From Pseudonocardia cypriaca (lineage in GTDB: Bacteria; Actinomycetota; Actinomycetes; Mycobacteriales; Pseudonocardiaceae), in the NCBI RefSeq assembly GCF_006717045.1, contig NZ_VFPH01000002.1, positions 2,790,001 to 2,854,000 on the forward strand: 64,000 nucleotides of DNA, read 5' to 3'. The notes under the pieces are model-generated. The model worked only from the letters and a program-made list of their open reading frames with translations. It had not been told where the DNA came from and did no database searches. The translations under genes and the position numbers were made by a program. This document shows, piece by piece, positions 43,476 through 52,034 of the stretch; the first letter of the stretch is position 1; each line of letters opens with the position of its first letter.

Positions 43476-44864
43476 TCAGGCAGGCTTGATGTTGGCGTTC
43501 GAACGCAGGACGTTGCGCGGGTCGTACACCGCTTTGATCATCGCCAGCCGCTCGTACTTCGCGCCGTACGAATCGCGGACCCGGTTCTCCTCGAACTCGG
43601 TCATCATGTTCACGTAGGTGCTCGCGTCGTCGGCGAACGGGCGCACCGCGTCCCAGGTCGACCGCGCCCACCGACGCTCCGCATCGAACATGACCGGGTC
43701 GGGCACGAGAGCGTCGACCACCAGCGCGTACTTCGCCGTGCGGCGCCCGCCGAAGGCCGTGGCGTCGTCCGGCACATCGCCGAAGGCGCCCCCGAGCGGG
43801 AACACGAGCACCTGCGACATCGGCGACGGCTTCTCCCGGAGTGCCGCCGCGACCACGTCGATCGCCTCGTCGGACAGCTCGTCCAGGTAGAGACCCTTCG
43901 TGTAGCCGTGCGCGCCCCACGGGGCACCCTCGTCGAGCATCTGCTGGAGCGCGACGTACGGCATCGGCGTCACGAGCTCGAACAGCGGCCCCGCCTCCCG
44001 CAGCTGCTCGATCACGGAAGCGTGCTCGACGGCCGAGCCGAACCCGGCCGCCACGATCGCGACGCCGGGTGCGAAGTGGGCCTCCTCCGGTACGAACGGC
44101 GCAGGCGGCGCGTTCAGGCCCACCATCGTGCCGCCGACGTTGCGCGGGCTGCCCGCGAAGAACGTCCGGCCGAGCCGGATCGCCTCCTCCGCCCGGTCCA
44201 GCCCGAAGAAGAACATCCCGAGGTGGACCAGCGGGCCCACCGCGTGCAGCTGGAACTCGAACTCGGTGACCACGCCGAAGTTGCCGCCGCCACCGCGGAG
44301 GGCCCAGAACAGGTCGGGGTGCTCGTGCGCGCTCGCCCGCACGACCCGCCCGTCGACGAGGACGACCTCGGCCGAGATCAGGTTGTCGATGGAGAGGCCG
44401 GCCATCGGGCTCAGCCAGCCGAAGCCACCGCCGAGGGTCAGACCCGCGACCCCGGTGTGGCTGACCGTCCCGGCCGGGACGGCGAGGCCGTGCTCCTGGC
44501 ACGCCGCGTCCAGCTGGGCGAGCACCGCCCCACCACCGCAGCGCGCCCGCCGCGCGAGCGGGTCGACCACGACCGTGACCAGCGGGCTGAGGTCGATCGT
44601 CAACCCGCCCTCGATCACGGCGGTGCCCGCGACGTTGTGGCCGCCCCCGCGCACCGCGATCTCGAGGCCGTTCTCCTGCCCCCACCGCAGCGCCGCGGCG
44701 ACGTCCGCCGCCGACGTGCAGCGCGCGACGACGGCCGGCAACCGATCGATGGCGCCGTTCCAGATCAGCGCGGCGCGATCGAAGTCCGGGTCGTCCGGAA
44801 GCAGCACCTGCCCGTCCATCACCTCACGCAGTGCATCGACCCCGCCGCTCATCGTGTACGTCAT
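43476..44864 (-). CDS. FAD-binding oxidase, BBE family (copy 1)
   Basis: The 462-residue protein is a PCMH-type FAD oxidoreductase with a C-terminal BBE segment (TYVNMMTEFEENRVRDSYGAKYERLAMIKAVYDPRNVLRSNANIKPA). The flavin domain has the His of IAVRGGGHNVAG, which in this family bonds covalently to FAD. The Cys partner seen in bicovalent members is not evident (AGTVSHTGVAGLTLGGGFGWL). Relatives oxidise sugars, alkaloids or polyketides. The ATG at 44864 follows GAGGGGGAA. It is a diverged paralogue of the gene just upstream, 67 bp away, on the same strand. Confidence 0.88.
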   Translation of the reverse strand: MTYTMSGGVDALREVMDGQVLLPDDPDFDRAALIWNGAIDRLPAVVARCTSAADVAAALRWGQENGLEIAVRGGGHNVAGTAVIEGGLTIDLSPLVTVVVDPLARRARCGGGAVLAQLDAACQEHGLAVPAGTVSHTGVAGLTLGGGFGWLSPMAGLSIDNLISAEVVLVDGRVVRASAHEHPDLFWALRGGGGNFGVVTEFEFQLHAVGPLVHLGMFFFGLDRAEEAIRLGRTFFAGSPRNVGGTMVGLNAPPAPFVPEEAHFAPGVAIVAAGFGSAVEHASVIEQLREAGPLFELVTPMPYVALQQMLDEGAPWGAHGYTKGLYLDELSDEAIDVVAAALREKPSPMSQVLVFPLGGAFGDVPDDATAFGGRRTAKYALVVDALVPDPVMFDAERRWARSTWDAVRPFADDASTYVNMMTEFEENRVRDSYGAKYERLAMIKAVYDPRNVLRSNANIKPA

Positions 44865-44931
44865 CCGTTCCCCCTCATGGTCCATTCCGAAGAGGAGGAG
44901 CGTGCTCGGCCTTCCCTGATACAGGATGTGG

Positions 44932-46326
44932 TCAGGCCGGCTTGATGTTCGCGTTGCGGTGGAAGAGGTTGCCCGGGTCGTACTCGCCCTTGACCTGCGC
45001 GAGCCGCCCGTACTTCGCCGGACCGTACGAGGCGCGGATCCGCTCATCGTCGTCCAGCTCGGACATGAAGTTGACGTAGCTCCCCGCGTTGCCGGCGAGC
45101 GGACGCAGCGCGTCCCAGGTGGAGCGGGCCCACTCCCGGTCCGCAACGAACCGGTCCGGGTCGTAACTCGTCCCCGACACGTCGACCACGAAGTGGGGGG
45201 TGCGCAATCCGCCGTATGCGGTGGCCTCTTCGCCGACCTCCGCGACGGCGCCGTGCAGCGCGAACATCGGCATGAACGACAGCGGGTCGGTCTTCCCGGT
45301 CGCCCGCTCGGTGATCACCGTGATCGCGTCATCGGTCAGCTCGGCGAAGTAGAGGGCCTTGTCGTACATCCGGGTCCCCGGGGGGAGCTCGGGGTCGAAC
45401 AACTGCTGCATCGCCGTGTAGGGCATCGGCGTGAGGAACTCGAAGAGCGGTGGGCAAACCTCGCGCACGGCGGCGATCGCGTCCGCGTGCTCCTCGGCAG
45501 AGCCGTAGCCGGCGACGAGGAGCGCGTGGCCGATCTTCCCGTGGTGCTCCTCGGGGACGAACGGCGCCTCCGGGGCGCTGAGTGCACCGCCGATCAGGAT
45601 GCCGTAGTCCGACGGGAGGCTCTGCGCAGCTTCGCGGCAGGCACGCAGTCCGTCGACCCCCCGCTCGATCTCCCAGAACAGCAGACCGAACTGCACCTCG
45701 GGGCCGATCGGGTGCAGCCGGAACTCGAACTCGGTGACCACACCGAAGTTCCCGCCACCGCCGCGCAGGGCCCAGAAGAGGTCTGGCTCGTCGGACTCGG
45801 ACGCCCGGACGACGCGACCGTCAGCGAGCACGACCTGGGCCGACTCGAGGTTGTCGATCGAGAGGCCGTGGCGGTTGGCGAGCCAACCCATCCCGCCGCC
45901 TAGGGTGAGGCCGCCGACGCCGGTGTCGCTCAGGACCCCGCCGGTCACGGCGAGGCCGTGCGCCTGCGCGGCCGCGTCGACATCGGCCCAGGTCGCGCCC
46001 CCTCCGACCCGGGCGCGTCGGCCGTCCGGGTCGACCTGGACGGAGGTCATCGACCCCAGGTGGATCGTCAGTCCGTCGTCGCCTGCGGATGCCCCGCTGA
46101 AGGAGTGGCCACCGCCGCGCACCGAGATCTCGAGTCCCGCGGACTCGGCGAACCCGATCGCCGCGGCGACGTCCTCCGAGGAGGCGCAGCAGGCGATCAC
46201 CGCGGGATGCCGGTCGAACGAGCCGTTCCACAGCGACCGCGCGGTGTCGTAGCCCGGGTCGCCCGGCGTGATCACCGCCCCTGCCAGCTCCGACCGCAAG
46301 CTCTCGAGGTTCCTCGATGCCGCCAT
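44932..46326 (-). CDS. FAD-binding oxidase, BBE family (copy 2)
   Basis: The 464-residue protein has the same layout as its neighbour: a PCMH FAD domain with the likely FAD-linked His in ISVRGGGHSFSG, GVGGLTLGGGMGWLANRHGLSIDNL, and a C-terminal berberine-bridge segment ending YGRLAQVKGEYDPGNLFHRNANIKPA. The identical C-terminal NANIKPA in both proteins points to tandem duplication. The ATG at 46326 has a GGAGGGAG ribosome-binding site. No substrate can be named. It follows lon on the same strand but is separated from it by a strong terminator, so it has its own promoter. Confidence 0.88.
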   Translation of the reverse strand: MAASRNLESLRSELAGAVITPGDPGYDTARSLWNGSFDRHPAVIACCASSEDVAAAIGFAESAGLEISVRGGGHSFSGASAGDDGLTIHLGSMTSVQVDPDGRRARVGGGATWADVDAAAQAHGLAVTGGVLSDTGVGGLTLGGGMGWLANRHGLSIDNLESAQVVLADGRVVRASESDEPDLFWALRGGGGNFGVVTEFEFRLHPIGPEVQFGLLFWEIERGVDGLRACREAAQSLPSDYGILIGGALSAPEAPFVPEEHHGKIGHALLVAGYGSAEEHADAIAAVREVCPPLFEFLTPMPYTAMQQLFDPELPPGTRMYDKALYFAELTDDAITVITERATGKTDPLSFMPMFALHGAVAEVGEEATAYGGLRTPHFVVDVSGTSYDPDRFVADREWARSTWDALRPLAGNAGSYVNFMSELDDDERIRASYGPAKYGRLAQVKGEYDPGNLFHRNANIKPA

Positions 46327-46402
46327 GACGGGACTCCCTCCGCGCGGCGATGAGAGCTGGACTCGCTCCCGAACCGCGAAGGGTTATCAACCCCACGAAA
46401 GC

Positions 46403-46441
46403 CGAACGGGTGGTCCTGCCGTCGGCAGGACCACCCGTTCG
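46403..46441 (-). terminator. Intrinsic terminator of lon
   Basis: CGAACGGGTGGTCCTGCC (46403-46420) pairs perfectly over 18 bp with 46424-46441 around a GTC loop. In the minus direction GCTTTCG follows. It lies 14 bp beyond the lon stop. Confidence 0.88.
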
Positions 46442-46454
46442 CTCTGCAGCAGCG

Positions 46455-48770
46455 TCAGGCCGCGGCGGTCAGCGGCACCGGCTCCAGCGCCAGCTCCAGC
46501 ACCTCCGACACATCGGACACCGGGTGCACCCGCAGCTCGCCGCGCACCGACTCCGGCAGGTCGTCGAGGTCGGGCTCGTTGCGCTTCGGGATGATCACGT
46601 CGGTCAGCCCGGCCCGGTGCGCCGCCAGCAGCTTCTGCTTGACGCCACCGATCGGCAGCACCTTGCCCTGGAGCGTGACCTCACCGGTCATGCCCACCGA
46701 CGACTTGACCGGCCGCCCGCTCGCGAGCGACGCCAGCGCGGTGGTCATCGTTATGCCCGCGCTCGGGCCGTCCTTGGGCACGGCTCCCGCCGGCACGTGG
46801 ACGTGCAGCTTGCGCGTCGCCAGGTCACCGGCGAGGCCCTTCGACCGCAGGTAGGACAGCGCGATCGAGACGGACTCCTTCATCACCTCGCCGAGCTGGC
46901 CGGTCAGGGTCAGACCCGGGTCGCCCTCCATCGCGGTGGCCTCGATGAACAGCACGTCCCCGCCGGCTCCGGTGACCGCGAGCCCGGTGGCGACGCCGGG
47001 CACGGACGTGCGCTCGGCCGACTCCGGCGTGAACTTCGGGCGGCCCAGGTAGCCCACGAGCGCGTCCGCGTCGACGTGGACCGGGGTCTCGGCACCGCTG
47101 TCCAGCTTCACGGCCACCTTCCGCAGGACCTTGGCCAGGCCCCGCTCCAGCTGCCGCACGCCGGCCTCGCGGGTGTACTCGGCGGCGATCATCGACAACG
47201 CCACGTCGGAGAACTCGACGTCGCTCGGCTCGAGCCCCGCCTTCTGGACCTGCCGCGGCAGCAGGTGGTCGCGCGCGATGGCGACCTTCTCCGCCTCGGT
47301 GTAGCCGTCGAGCGTCACGATCTCCATCCGGTCGGCCAGCGGGCCGGGGATGGCCTCGAAGACGTTCGCCGTGGCGAGGAACAGCACGTCGGACAGGTCG
47401 AGGTCGACCTCGAGGTAGTGGTCGCGGAACGTGTGGTTCTGCGCCGGGTCGAGCACCTCGAGCAGGGCCGCGGTCGGGTCTCCCCTGAAGTCGCTGCCGA
47501 CCTTGTCGATCTCGTCGAGCAGCACCACCGGGTTCATCGACCCCGCCTCGCGGATCGCGCGGACGATCCGGCCGGGCAGCGCACCGACGTACGTGCGCCG
47601 GTGGCCGCGGATCTCTGCCTCGTCGCGGACGCCGCCGAGTGCGACCCGCACGAACTTGCGGCCGAGCGCCCGCGCGACCGACTCACCGAGCGACGTCTTG
47701 CCGACGCCGGGCGGGCCGACCAGCGACAGCACGGCGCCGGACCCGCGGCCGCCGACCTTCTCCATGCCCTTGCGGTTGCGGCGGGCACGGACCGCCAGGA
47801 ACTCGACCAGCCGCTCCTTGACGTCGTCGAGGCCCGCGTGGTCGGCGTCCAGGATCGCCCGGGCGGCGATGAGGTCGTCGGTGTCCTCGGTGCGCGTGTT
47901 CCACGGCATGTCGAGGACGGTGTCCAGCCAGGTGCGGATCCAGCCCGACTCCGGGCTCTGGTCCGACGCCCGCTCCAGCTTGCCGACCTCGGTGAGCGCG
48001 GCCTTGCGGACGTGCTCGGGCAGGTCGGCGTTCTCGACGCGGGTGCGGTAGTCGGCGGAGTCGTCGCCTCCGTCGGGGTCGAGCTCCCCCAGCTCCTTGC
48101 GGATGGCGGCGAGCTGCTGGCGCAGCAGGAACTCGCGCTGGGTCTTCTCCATCCCCTCGCGGACGTCCTGCGCGATCTTCTCGGAGACCTCCTGCTCCGC
48201 GACGTGCGCCTTGGTCCACTCCAGCAGCAGCTCCAGCCGCGTGACCACGTCGGTCTCGGCGAGCAGCTGCGACTTCTGCTCCAGGTCCAGGTAGGAGGAC
48301 CAGCCCGCGGTGTCGGCGAGCTGGCCGGGGTCGGTGATCTGCTGCACCGAGTCGACGACCTGCCATGCGCCGCGCTGCTGCAGGATCCCGATGACCAGGG
48401 CCTTGTACTCCTTGGCGAGCTCGGTCATCCGGCCCGTCACGGGCTGCTCGGGCACCGGGGTGGCCTCCACCCACAGGGCAGCCCCCGGCCCGGTGACACC
48501 GGAGCCGATCTGTGCGCGGCCCTCACCGCGCACGACCGCCGCACGTTCCCCGCTGGGCAGGCGACCCACCTGCTCGAGGACGGCGACGGTGCCCACGGCG
48601 GCGTACTTGCCGTCGAGGCGGGGGACGACCAGGACCGTGCGGTCGACGCTGTTGGCTGCATCGACCGCTGCCTGGATCTCCGGCTCGTCGAGCCGGACGG
48701 GAACCACCATGCCGGGCAGCAGCACCGAGTCGGCGAGCGGAAGCACCGGCAGCTTCAGCGTCTCTGTCAT
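46455..48770 (-). CDS. lon: ATP-dependent protease Lon (LonA)
   Basis: Lon is a cytoplasmic AAA+ protease that removes misfolded and regulatory proteins. The 771-residue protein has the N-terminal substrate domain (LKLPVLPLADSVLLPGMVVPV), the AAA+ module with Walker A GPPGVGKT and Walker B VVLLDEIDK, and the protease domain. In the latter the Ser-Lys dyad is Ser670 in KDGPSAGIT and Lys713 in GGVKQK. All are intact and the length is standard. The ATG at 48770 is chosen (GCAGGAC in front); longer readings cover the promoter. A ClgR-type site at 48819-48835 suggests stress control, as in Streptomyces. Confidence 0.96.
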   Translation of the reverse strand: MTETLKLPVLPLADSVLLPGMVVPVRLDEPEIQAAVDAANSVDRTVLVVPRLDGKYAAVGTVAVLEQVGRLPSGERAAVVRGEGRAQIGSGVTGPGAALWVEATPVPEQPVTGRMTELAKEYKALVIGILQQRGAWQVVDSVQQITDPGQLADTAGWSSYLDLEQKSQLLAETDVVTRLELLLEWTKAHVAEQEVSEKIAQDVREGMEKTQREFLLRQQLAAIRKELGELDPDGGDDSADYRTRVENADLPEHVRKAALTEVGKLERASDQSPESGWIRTWLDTVLDMPWNTRTEDTDDLIAARAILDADHAGLDDVKERLVEFLAVRARRNRKGMEKVGGRGSGAVLSLVGPPGVGKTSLGESVARALGRKFVRVALGGVRDEAEIRGHRRTYVGALPGRIVRAIREAGSMNPVVLLDEIDKVGSDFRGDPTAALLEVLDPAQNHTFRDHYLEVDLDLSDVLFLATANVFEAIPGPLADRMEIVTLDGYTEAEKVAIARDHLLPRQVQKAGLEPSDVEFSDVALSMIAAEYTREAGVRQLERGLAKVLRKVAVKLDSGAETPVHVDADALVGYLGRPKFTPESAERTSVPGVATGLAVTGAGGDVLFIEATAMEGDPGLTLTGQLGEVMKESVSIALSYLRSKGLAGDLATRKLHVHVPAGAVPKDGPSAGITMTTALASLASGRPVKSSVGMTGEVTLQGKVLPIGGVKQKLLAAHRAGLTDVIIPKRNEPDLDDLPESVRGELRVHPVSDVSEVLELALEPVPLTAAA

Positions 48771-48783
48771 GTCCTGCCCAACG

Positions 48784-48835
48784 CTTACACCGTTGTCGCC
48801 ATTCCAGCGTTCAAGTACTTCCGCTGTGCGCGAAC
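48784..48835 (-). promoter_or_regulatory. lon promoter with ClgR-like operator
   Basis: On the minus strand GTTCGCGCACAGCGGAA (48819-48835) fits the CGC-N5-GCG core reported for ClgR sites before clp and lon genes of actinomycetes. Directly downstream lie TTGAAC (48808-48813, possible -35) and TGTAAG (48783-48788, possible -10), an arrangement that suits an activator. Confidence 0.55.
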
Positions 48836-49068
48836 GCAGGAACCATGAGCGAGCAGGACTCAAGTCGTCGCGGGCGTCACCCGGACAACGCGGAAGCCTT
48901 CCGGGCACTTCCGATCCACGAGCGCCACGTCTGCTCCCGCCATCGCCAGCTCGCTCGCGAGGAAGCCCGATGGGCCCGGGGGCGCACGACGATCACGTCG
49001 TGCGCAGGATCCACACCAGGGACATGTGTATACCAAGTGCAGATATCAACCGCGGATAGGATCGCCCC

Positions 49069-49710
49069 GTGGATGAGGGACTGGGCCTGCGGGAACGGAA
49101 GAAGGCCCGCACGCGGAAGGCGATCTCGGAAGCGGCGATCGCGCTGTTCCTCGAGCGCGGCTACGACGACGTCCCGGTCACGGAGATCGCCGATGCCGCC
49201 GAGGTCTCGAAGCGCACCCTCTTCGCCTACTTCCCGACCAAGGACGACCTCGTCCTCCACCGGTTCGCCGACCACGAGGACGAGTCGGCGCGCGTCGTCC
49301 GCGACCGGCCGGCTGACGAGTCGCCGCTCGACGCCCTCCACCGCCACCTGCGGATCACCCTGGAGCGGCGCGACCCGATCACCGGCCTCTGCGACACCCC
49401 GGAGGTCGTGGCGTTCCACCGGCTCGTCCGCGACACGCCCGCACTCAGCACGGCCCTGCAGCGCTACCACGCCCGCAGCGTGGAGGCGCTCACGTCCGCC
49501 CTGTTCGGGGCGGCCCGCGAGGCCCCCCACCCGGAGCTCACCGCACGCCTGGCCGCGAGCCAGATCTTCGTGGTCCTGCGGGAGCTCGCCGACGCCAACC
49601 AGCGCCGGATCATCGCAGGCCAGAGCGCCGACGCACTGGCCCCCGCCGCGCTGACCGAGGCCGACCACGCATTCGACCTGCTACGCGGAGGCCTCGCCCC
49701 GTACGCCTGA
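49069..49710 (+). CDS. TetR family regulator
   Basis: The 213-residue protein has a TetR helix-turn-helix at the N-terminus (RKAISEAAIALFLERGYDDVPVTEIADAAEVSKRTLFAYFPTKDDLVLHRF). Its ligand domain contains the TetR_C MftR-like phrase LDALHRHLRITLERRDPITGLCDTPEVVAFHRLVRDTPAL. The start is the GTG at 49069; TAGGAT about 8-13 bp upstream could be a -10 box, in which case the mRNA is almost leaderless. It converges with and overlaps the epimerase gene by 30 bp. Its targets are unknown; the upstream 298 bp toward lon include GTGTATACC, a possible half operator. Confidence 0.88.
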   Translation: MDEGLGLRERKKARTRKAISEAAIALFLERGYDDVPVTEIADAAEVSKRTLFAYFPTKDDLVLHRFADHEDESARVVRDRPADESPLDALHRHLRITLERRDPITGLCDTPEVVAFHRLVRDTPALSTALQRYHARSVEALTSALFGAAREAPHPELTARLAASQIFVVLRELADANQRRIIAGQSADALAPAALTEADHAFDLLRGGLAPYA

Positions 49711-50637
49711 CACCCCGTGGGCCACCGTGGCCTTCGGGGCGGCGAGGTAGTCGCCGTGCTCCAGGTCGTCGAGGAGGGTCGAGCGGGTGGGCGACCAACC
49801 GAGCAGCTCCCGGGTGAACGAGCCGGAGGCGGGCGCATCGACGCCGTAGACGGCGGCCATGAACGGGCTCGCGAAGTGCGCGGCAGCCTCCTCCGCACCG
49901 AGGGACACCGCAGGCAGATCGAGTCCTCGGGCGATCGTCTCCGCGATGCTCCTCATGGTGACCCCGTTCTCGGCGACCCCGTGCAGCACGCTGCCCGCCG
50001 GAGCCTTCTCCAGGGCCATGCGGAACAGCCCCGCGGCGTCGATCCGGTGCACCGCAGGCCACCGGTTGCCGCCGTCGCCCACGTAGGCCGACACACCGGT
50101 CTTGCGTGCGGTGGCCACGAGCATGCCGATGAAGCCGTGGTCGCCGGGGCCGTGGACGGTCGGCGCGAGCCGCACGACGCTCGCGCGTACCCCCCGGCCG
50201 GCGAAGCCGAGACACGCTCGCTCGCCCGGGATCCGGAACCCGGCGATCCCTGCGGGGTCGGGCTCGTCCCCCTCGGCGCCCTCCCGGCCGGCGGGCATGA
50301 CGAGGGTGCCCGAGGTGCTGACGAACGGCTTGCCCGAATGTTCCAGAACGCGGCCCAGCGTCTCGATCGCTGCCCGGTCGCGCCTGATCATCGCATCGGG
50401 GCCGGCAGCGTCGAAGCCGAAGGCCATGTGCAGGACGCCGTCAGCGGCTTCGGCACCGGTGCGCAGGGTGTCGAGGTCGTCCAAGGAGCCGCGGTGCGGC
50501 GTGACGCCGAGCGACTCGAGCCGAGCGGCGGCGGCGTCCGAGCGCGCCAGGCCGGTGACGGCGTGGCCGGCGGCGACGAGCTCGGCGACGACGGCAGGGC
50601 CGGTGAGCCCGGAACCACCGGTGACGAAGACGTCCAT
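49681..50637 (-). CDS. NAD(P)-dependent extended SDR (epimerase-like)
   Basis: The 318-residue protein begins MDVFVTGGSGLTGPAVVAELVAAGHAVTGLARSD, a GxxGxxG Rossmann motif with an Arg that favours NADP. Later it has AVHRIDAAGLFRMALEKAPAGSVLHGVAE, typical of NmrA/atypical extended SDRs. The classical Tyr-x-x-x-Lys is not obvious, so activity is uncertain. It diverges from a TetR gene across a region with four copies of one palindrome, so it is very likely that repressor's target. Its 3' end overlaps the other TetR gene. Confidence 0.82.
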   Translation of the reverse strand: MDVFVTGGSGLTGPAVVAELVAAGHAVTGLARSDAAAARLESLGVTPHRGSLDDLDTLRTGAEAADGVLHMAFGFDAAGPDAMIRRDRAAIETLGRVLEHSGKPFVSTSGTLVMPAGREGAEGDEPDPAGIAGFRIPGERACLGFAGRGVRASVVRLAPTVHGPGDHGFIGMLVATARKTGVSAYVGDGGNRWPAVHRIDAAGLFRMALEKAPAGSVLHGVAENGVTMRSIAETIARGLDLPAVSLGAEEAAAHFASPFMAAVYGVDAPASGSFTRELLGWSPTRSTLLDDLEHGDYLAAPKATVAHGVSGVRGEASA

Positions 50638-50651
50638 GAAGACTCCTATAC

Positions 50652-50735
50652 GCCAGCGACTGGCACTACTTAGCGCCAGTCGCTGACCCTACTCGTAGCG
50701 CCAGTTACTGACACAACGTAGCGTCAGTCACTGGC
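50652..50735. promoter_or_regulatory. Four tandem TetR-type operators
   Basis: Four 13-bp palindromes of the form GYCAGYNRCTGRC occur at 50652-50664 (GCCAGCGACTGGC), 50675-50687 (GCCAGTCGCTGAC), 50700-50712 (GCCAGTTACTGAC) and 50723-50735 (GTCAGTCACTGGC). Their centres are 23-25 bp apart. They fill the 121-bp gap between the divergent epimerase and TetR genes. Confidence 0.85.
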
Positions 50736-50758
50736 ACAAACCCCGGTAGCCTCGGGGA

Positions 50759-51340
50759 GTGCCACGGAGCGGAGCAGAAGCGCGCCGCCGCCTGCAGCAG
50801 GCGGCCCTCGAGCTGTACCGCGAGCGCGGGTTCGACAAGACCACCACGGCCGAGATCGCCGCCAGGGCCGGCGTCAACGAACGCACGTTCTTCCGGCACT
50901 TCCCCGACAAGCGCGAGGTCCTCTTCGACGGCGAGGCCGACCTGCGCGCCGAGCTGACGCAGGCGGTGGCGGATGCACCCGCCGGTCTGCAGCCGCTCGA
51001 GGTACTGCTCCGGTCCTTCCGGAGAGCCGGACGGCTGCTGGAGGCCAACCGTCCGCTCTCCGAACCGCGCCTGGAGATCATCGCCGCGACGCCGGCCCTG
51101 CGGGAACGCGAGCTGGCCAAGCACGCCTCGCTCATCGACGCCGTCGCAGAAGCGCTGCAGCACCGCGGCGTCCCCAACCGGCTCGCCGTCCTGGCCGCTC
51201 GGACCGGGTGGGCCGCCTTCCACCAGGCCACCGGAGCCTGGATCGAGGACCCGTCGCAGAGCCTGGACACGCACCTCCGCCTGGCCTTCGACGATCTGCA
51301 CGCCCTCTCCGCGACGGCTCGGTCGGCCACCGAGGGCTGA
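50759..51340 (+). CDS. TetR family regulator (autoregulated, four-site)
   Basis: The 193-residue protein has the TetR DNA-binding domain at residues 5-55 (LQQAALELYRERGFDKTTTAEIAARAGVNERTFFRHFPDKREVLFDG) and an alpha-helical ligand domain. The GTG at 50759 is the start. The region before it contains four copies of one operator, so it probably represses both itself and the divergent epimerase gene. The inducer is unknown; an electrophile or aldehyde handled by the SDR would be a natural guess. Confidence 0.9.
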   Translation: MPRSGAEARRRLQQAALELYRERGFDKTTTAEIAARAGVNERTFFRHFPDKREVLFDGEADLRAELTQAVADAPAGLQPLEVLLRSFRRAGRLLEANRPLSEPRLEIIAATPALRERELAKHASLIDAVAEALQHRGVPNRLAVLAARTGWAAFHQATGAWIEDPSQSLDTHLRLAFDDLHALSATARSATEG

Positions 51341-51372
51341 CGGTCGGCTCGAGGCGGCGAGCGCCTGAACCC

Positions 51373-51951
51373 TCACGCCGGCCGGATCAGCGCCTCGACC
51401 ATGGCGTGCAACACGGCGGCGACGCGCCGCCCCTCCCCGCGCTCGAACAGCCGCAGCACCGGGTCGCTCGTCAACGTGCCGAGCAGGACGTCGGCGACGG
51501 CCTCGGTGTCGAGTTCCGGGCGCTCGGCGGCGATCAACGCCTGGACGTGGGCCCGCCACGCCCGGTGGAGCGGGTGACCGTCGGCGTGGTCGCGGTCTGG
51601 CGCCGCGGTGACGGCGTGCCCCAGCGCGGCGAGCAGGCCCTTGTTGCGGGCGACCACGTCGACGACCGCGTCGAAGAACGCGAGCAGGCGCTCCCCGGCG
51701 GGTGCGCCGGGCCCGAGCGGTGGCGGCCCGTTCTCGACGGCGTCCTGCAGCGCGTACGCCCGCTCCTGCATCAAGGCCGTCATCAGACCGAGCCGGTTGC
51801 CGAAGCGGTGGAACACGGTGCCCTTCCCGACGCCGGCCGCGGCTGCCACCTGCTCCATCGAGATCTGCTCCGGGCGGAAGTCTGCGAGCAGCTCCTCGGT
51901 GGCCTGCAGGATCGCGCGTCGGTTCCGCGCGGCGTCAGCGCGTTCCGCCAC
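51373..51951 (-). CDS. TetR family regulator of the quinone oxidoreductase
   Basis: The 192-residue protein has an N-terminal TetR domain (NRRAILQATEELLADFRPEQISMEQVAAAAGVGKGTVFHRFGNRLGLMTALM) and a C-terminal ligand domain with DTEAVADVLLGTLTSDPVLRLFERG. The start is GTG 51951. Two copies of a GGACC-type palindrome lie in the 83 bp between it and the divergent oxidoreductase gene, so it most likely represses that gene and itself. Its 3' end faces the TetR gene at 50759-51340 with a gap of 32 bp. Confidence 0.9.
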   Translation of the reverse strand: MAERADAARNRRAILQATEELLADFRPEQISMEQVAAAAGVGKGTVFHRFGNRLGLMTALMQERAYALQDAVENGPPPLGPGAPAGERLLAFFDAVVDVVARNKGLLAALGHAVTAAPDRDHADGHPLHRAWRAHVQALIAAERPELDTEAVADVLLGTLTSDPVLRLFERGEGRRVAAVLHAMVEALIRPA

Positions 51952-51971
51952 CTGTGCTCCTCCCTCGACAA

Positions 51972-52014
51972 CTGGACCGCCGGTCCAGTACGGTCGAACT
52001 TGACCGTTGGTCCA
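51972..52014. promoter_or_regulatory. Two TetR-type operators (GGACC palindromes)
   Basis: CTGGACCGCCGGTCCAG (51972-51988) is a 17-bp palindrome, and TGACCGTTGGTCCA (52001-52014) is a one-mismatch variant of its core, with centres about 27 bp apart. They sit between the divergent TetR and quinone oxidoreductase genes. Confidence 0.85.
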
Positions 52015-52034
52015 GATTATCGCGGGGAGGAAAA

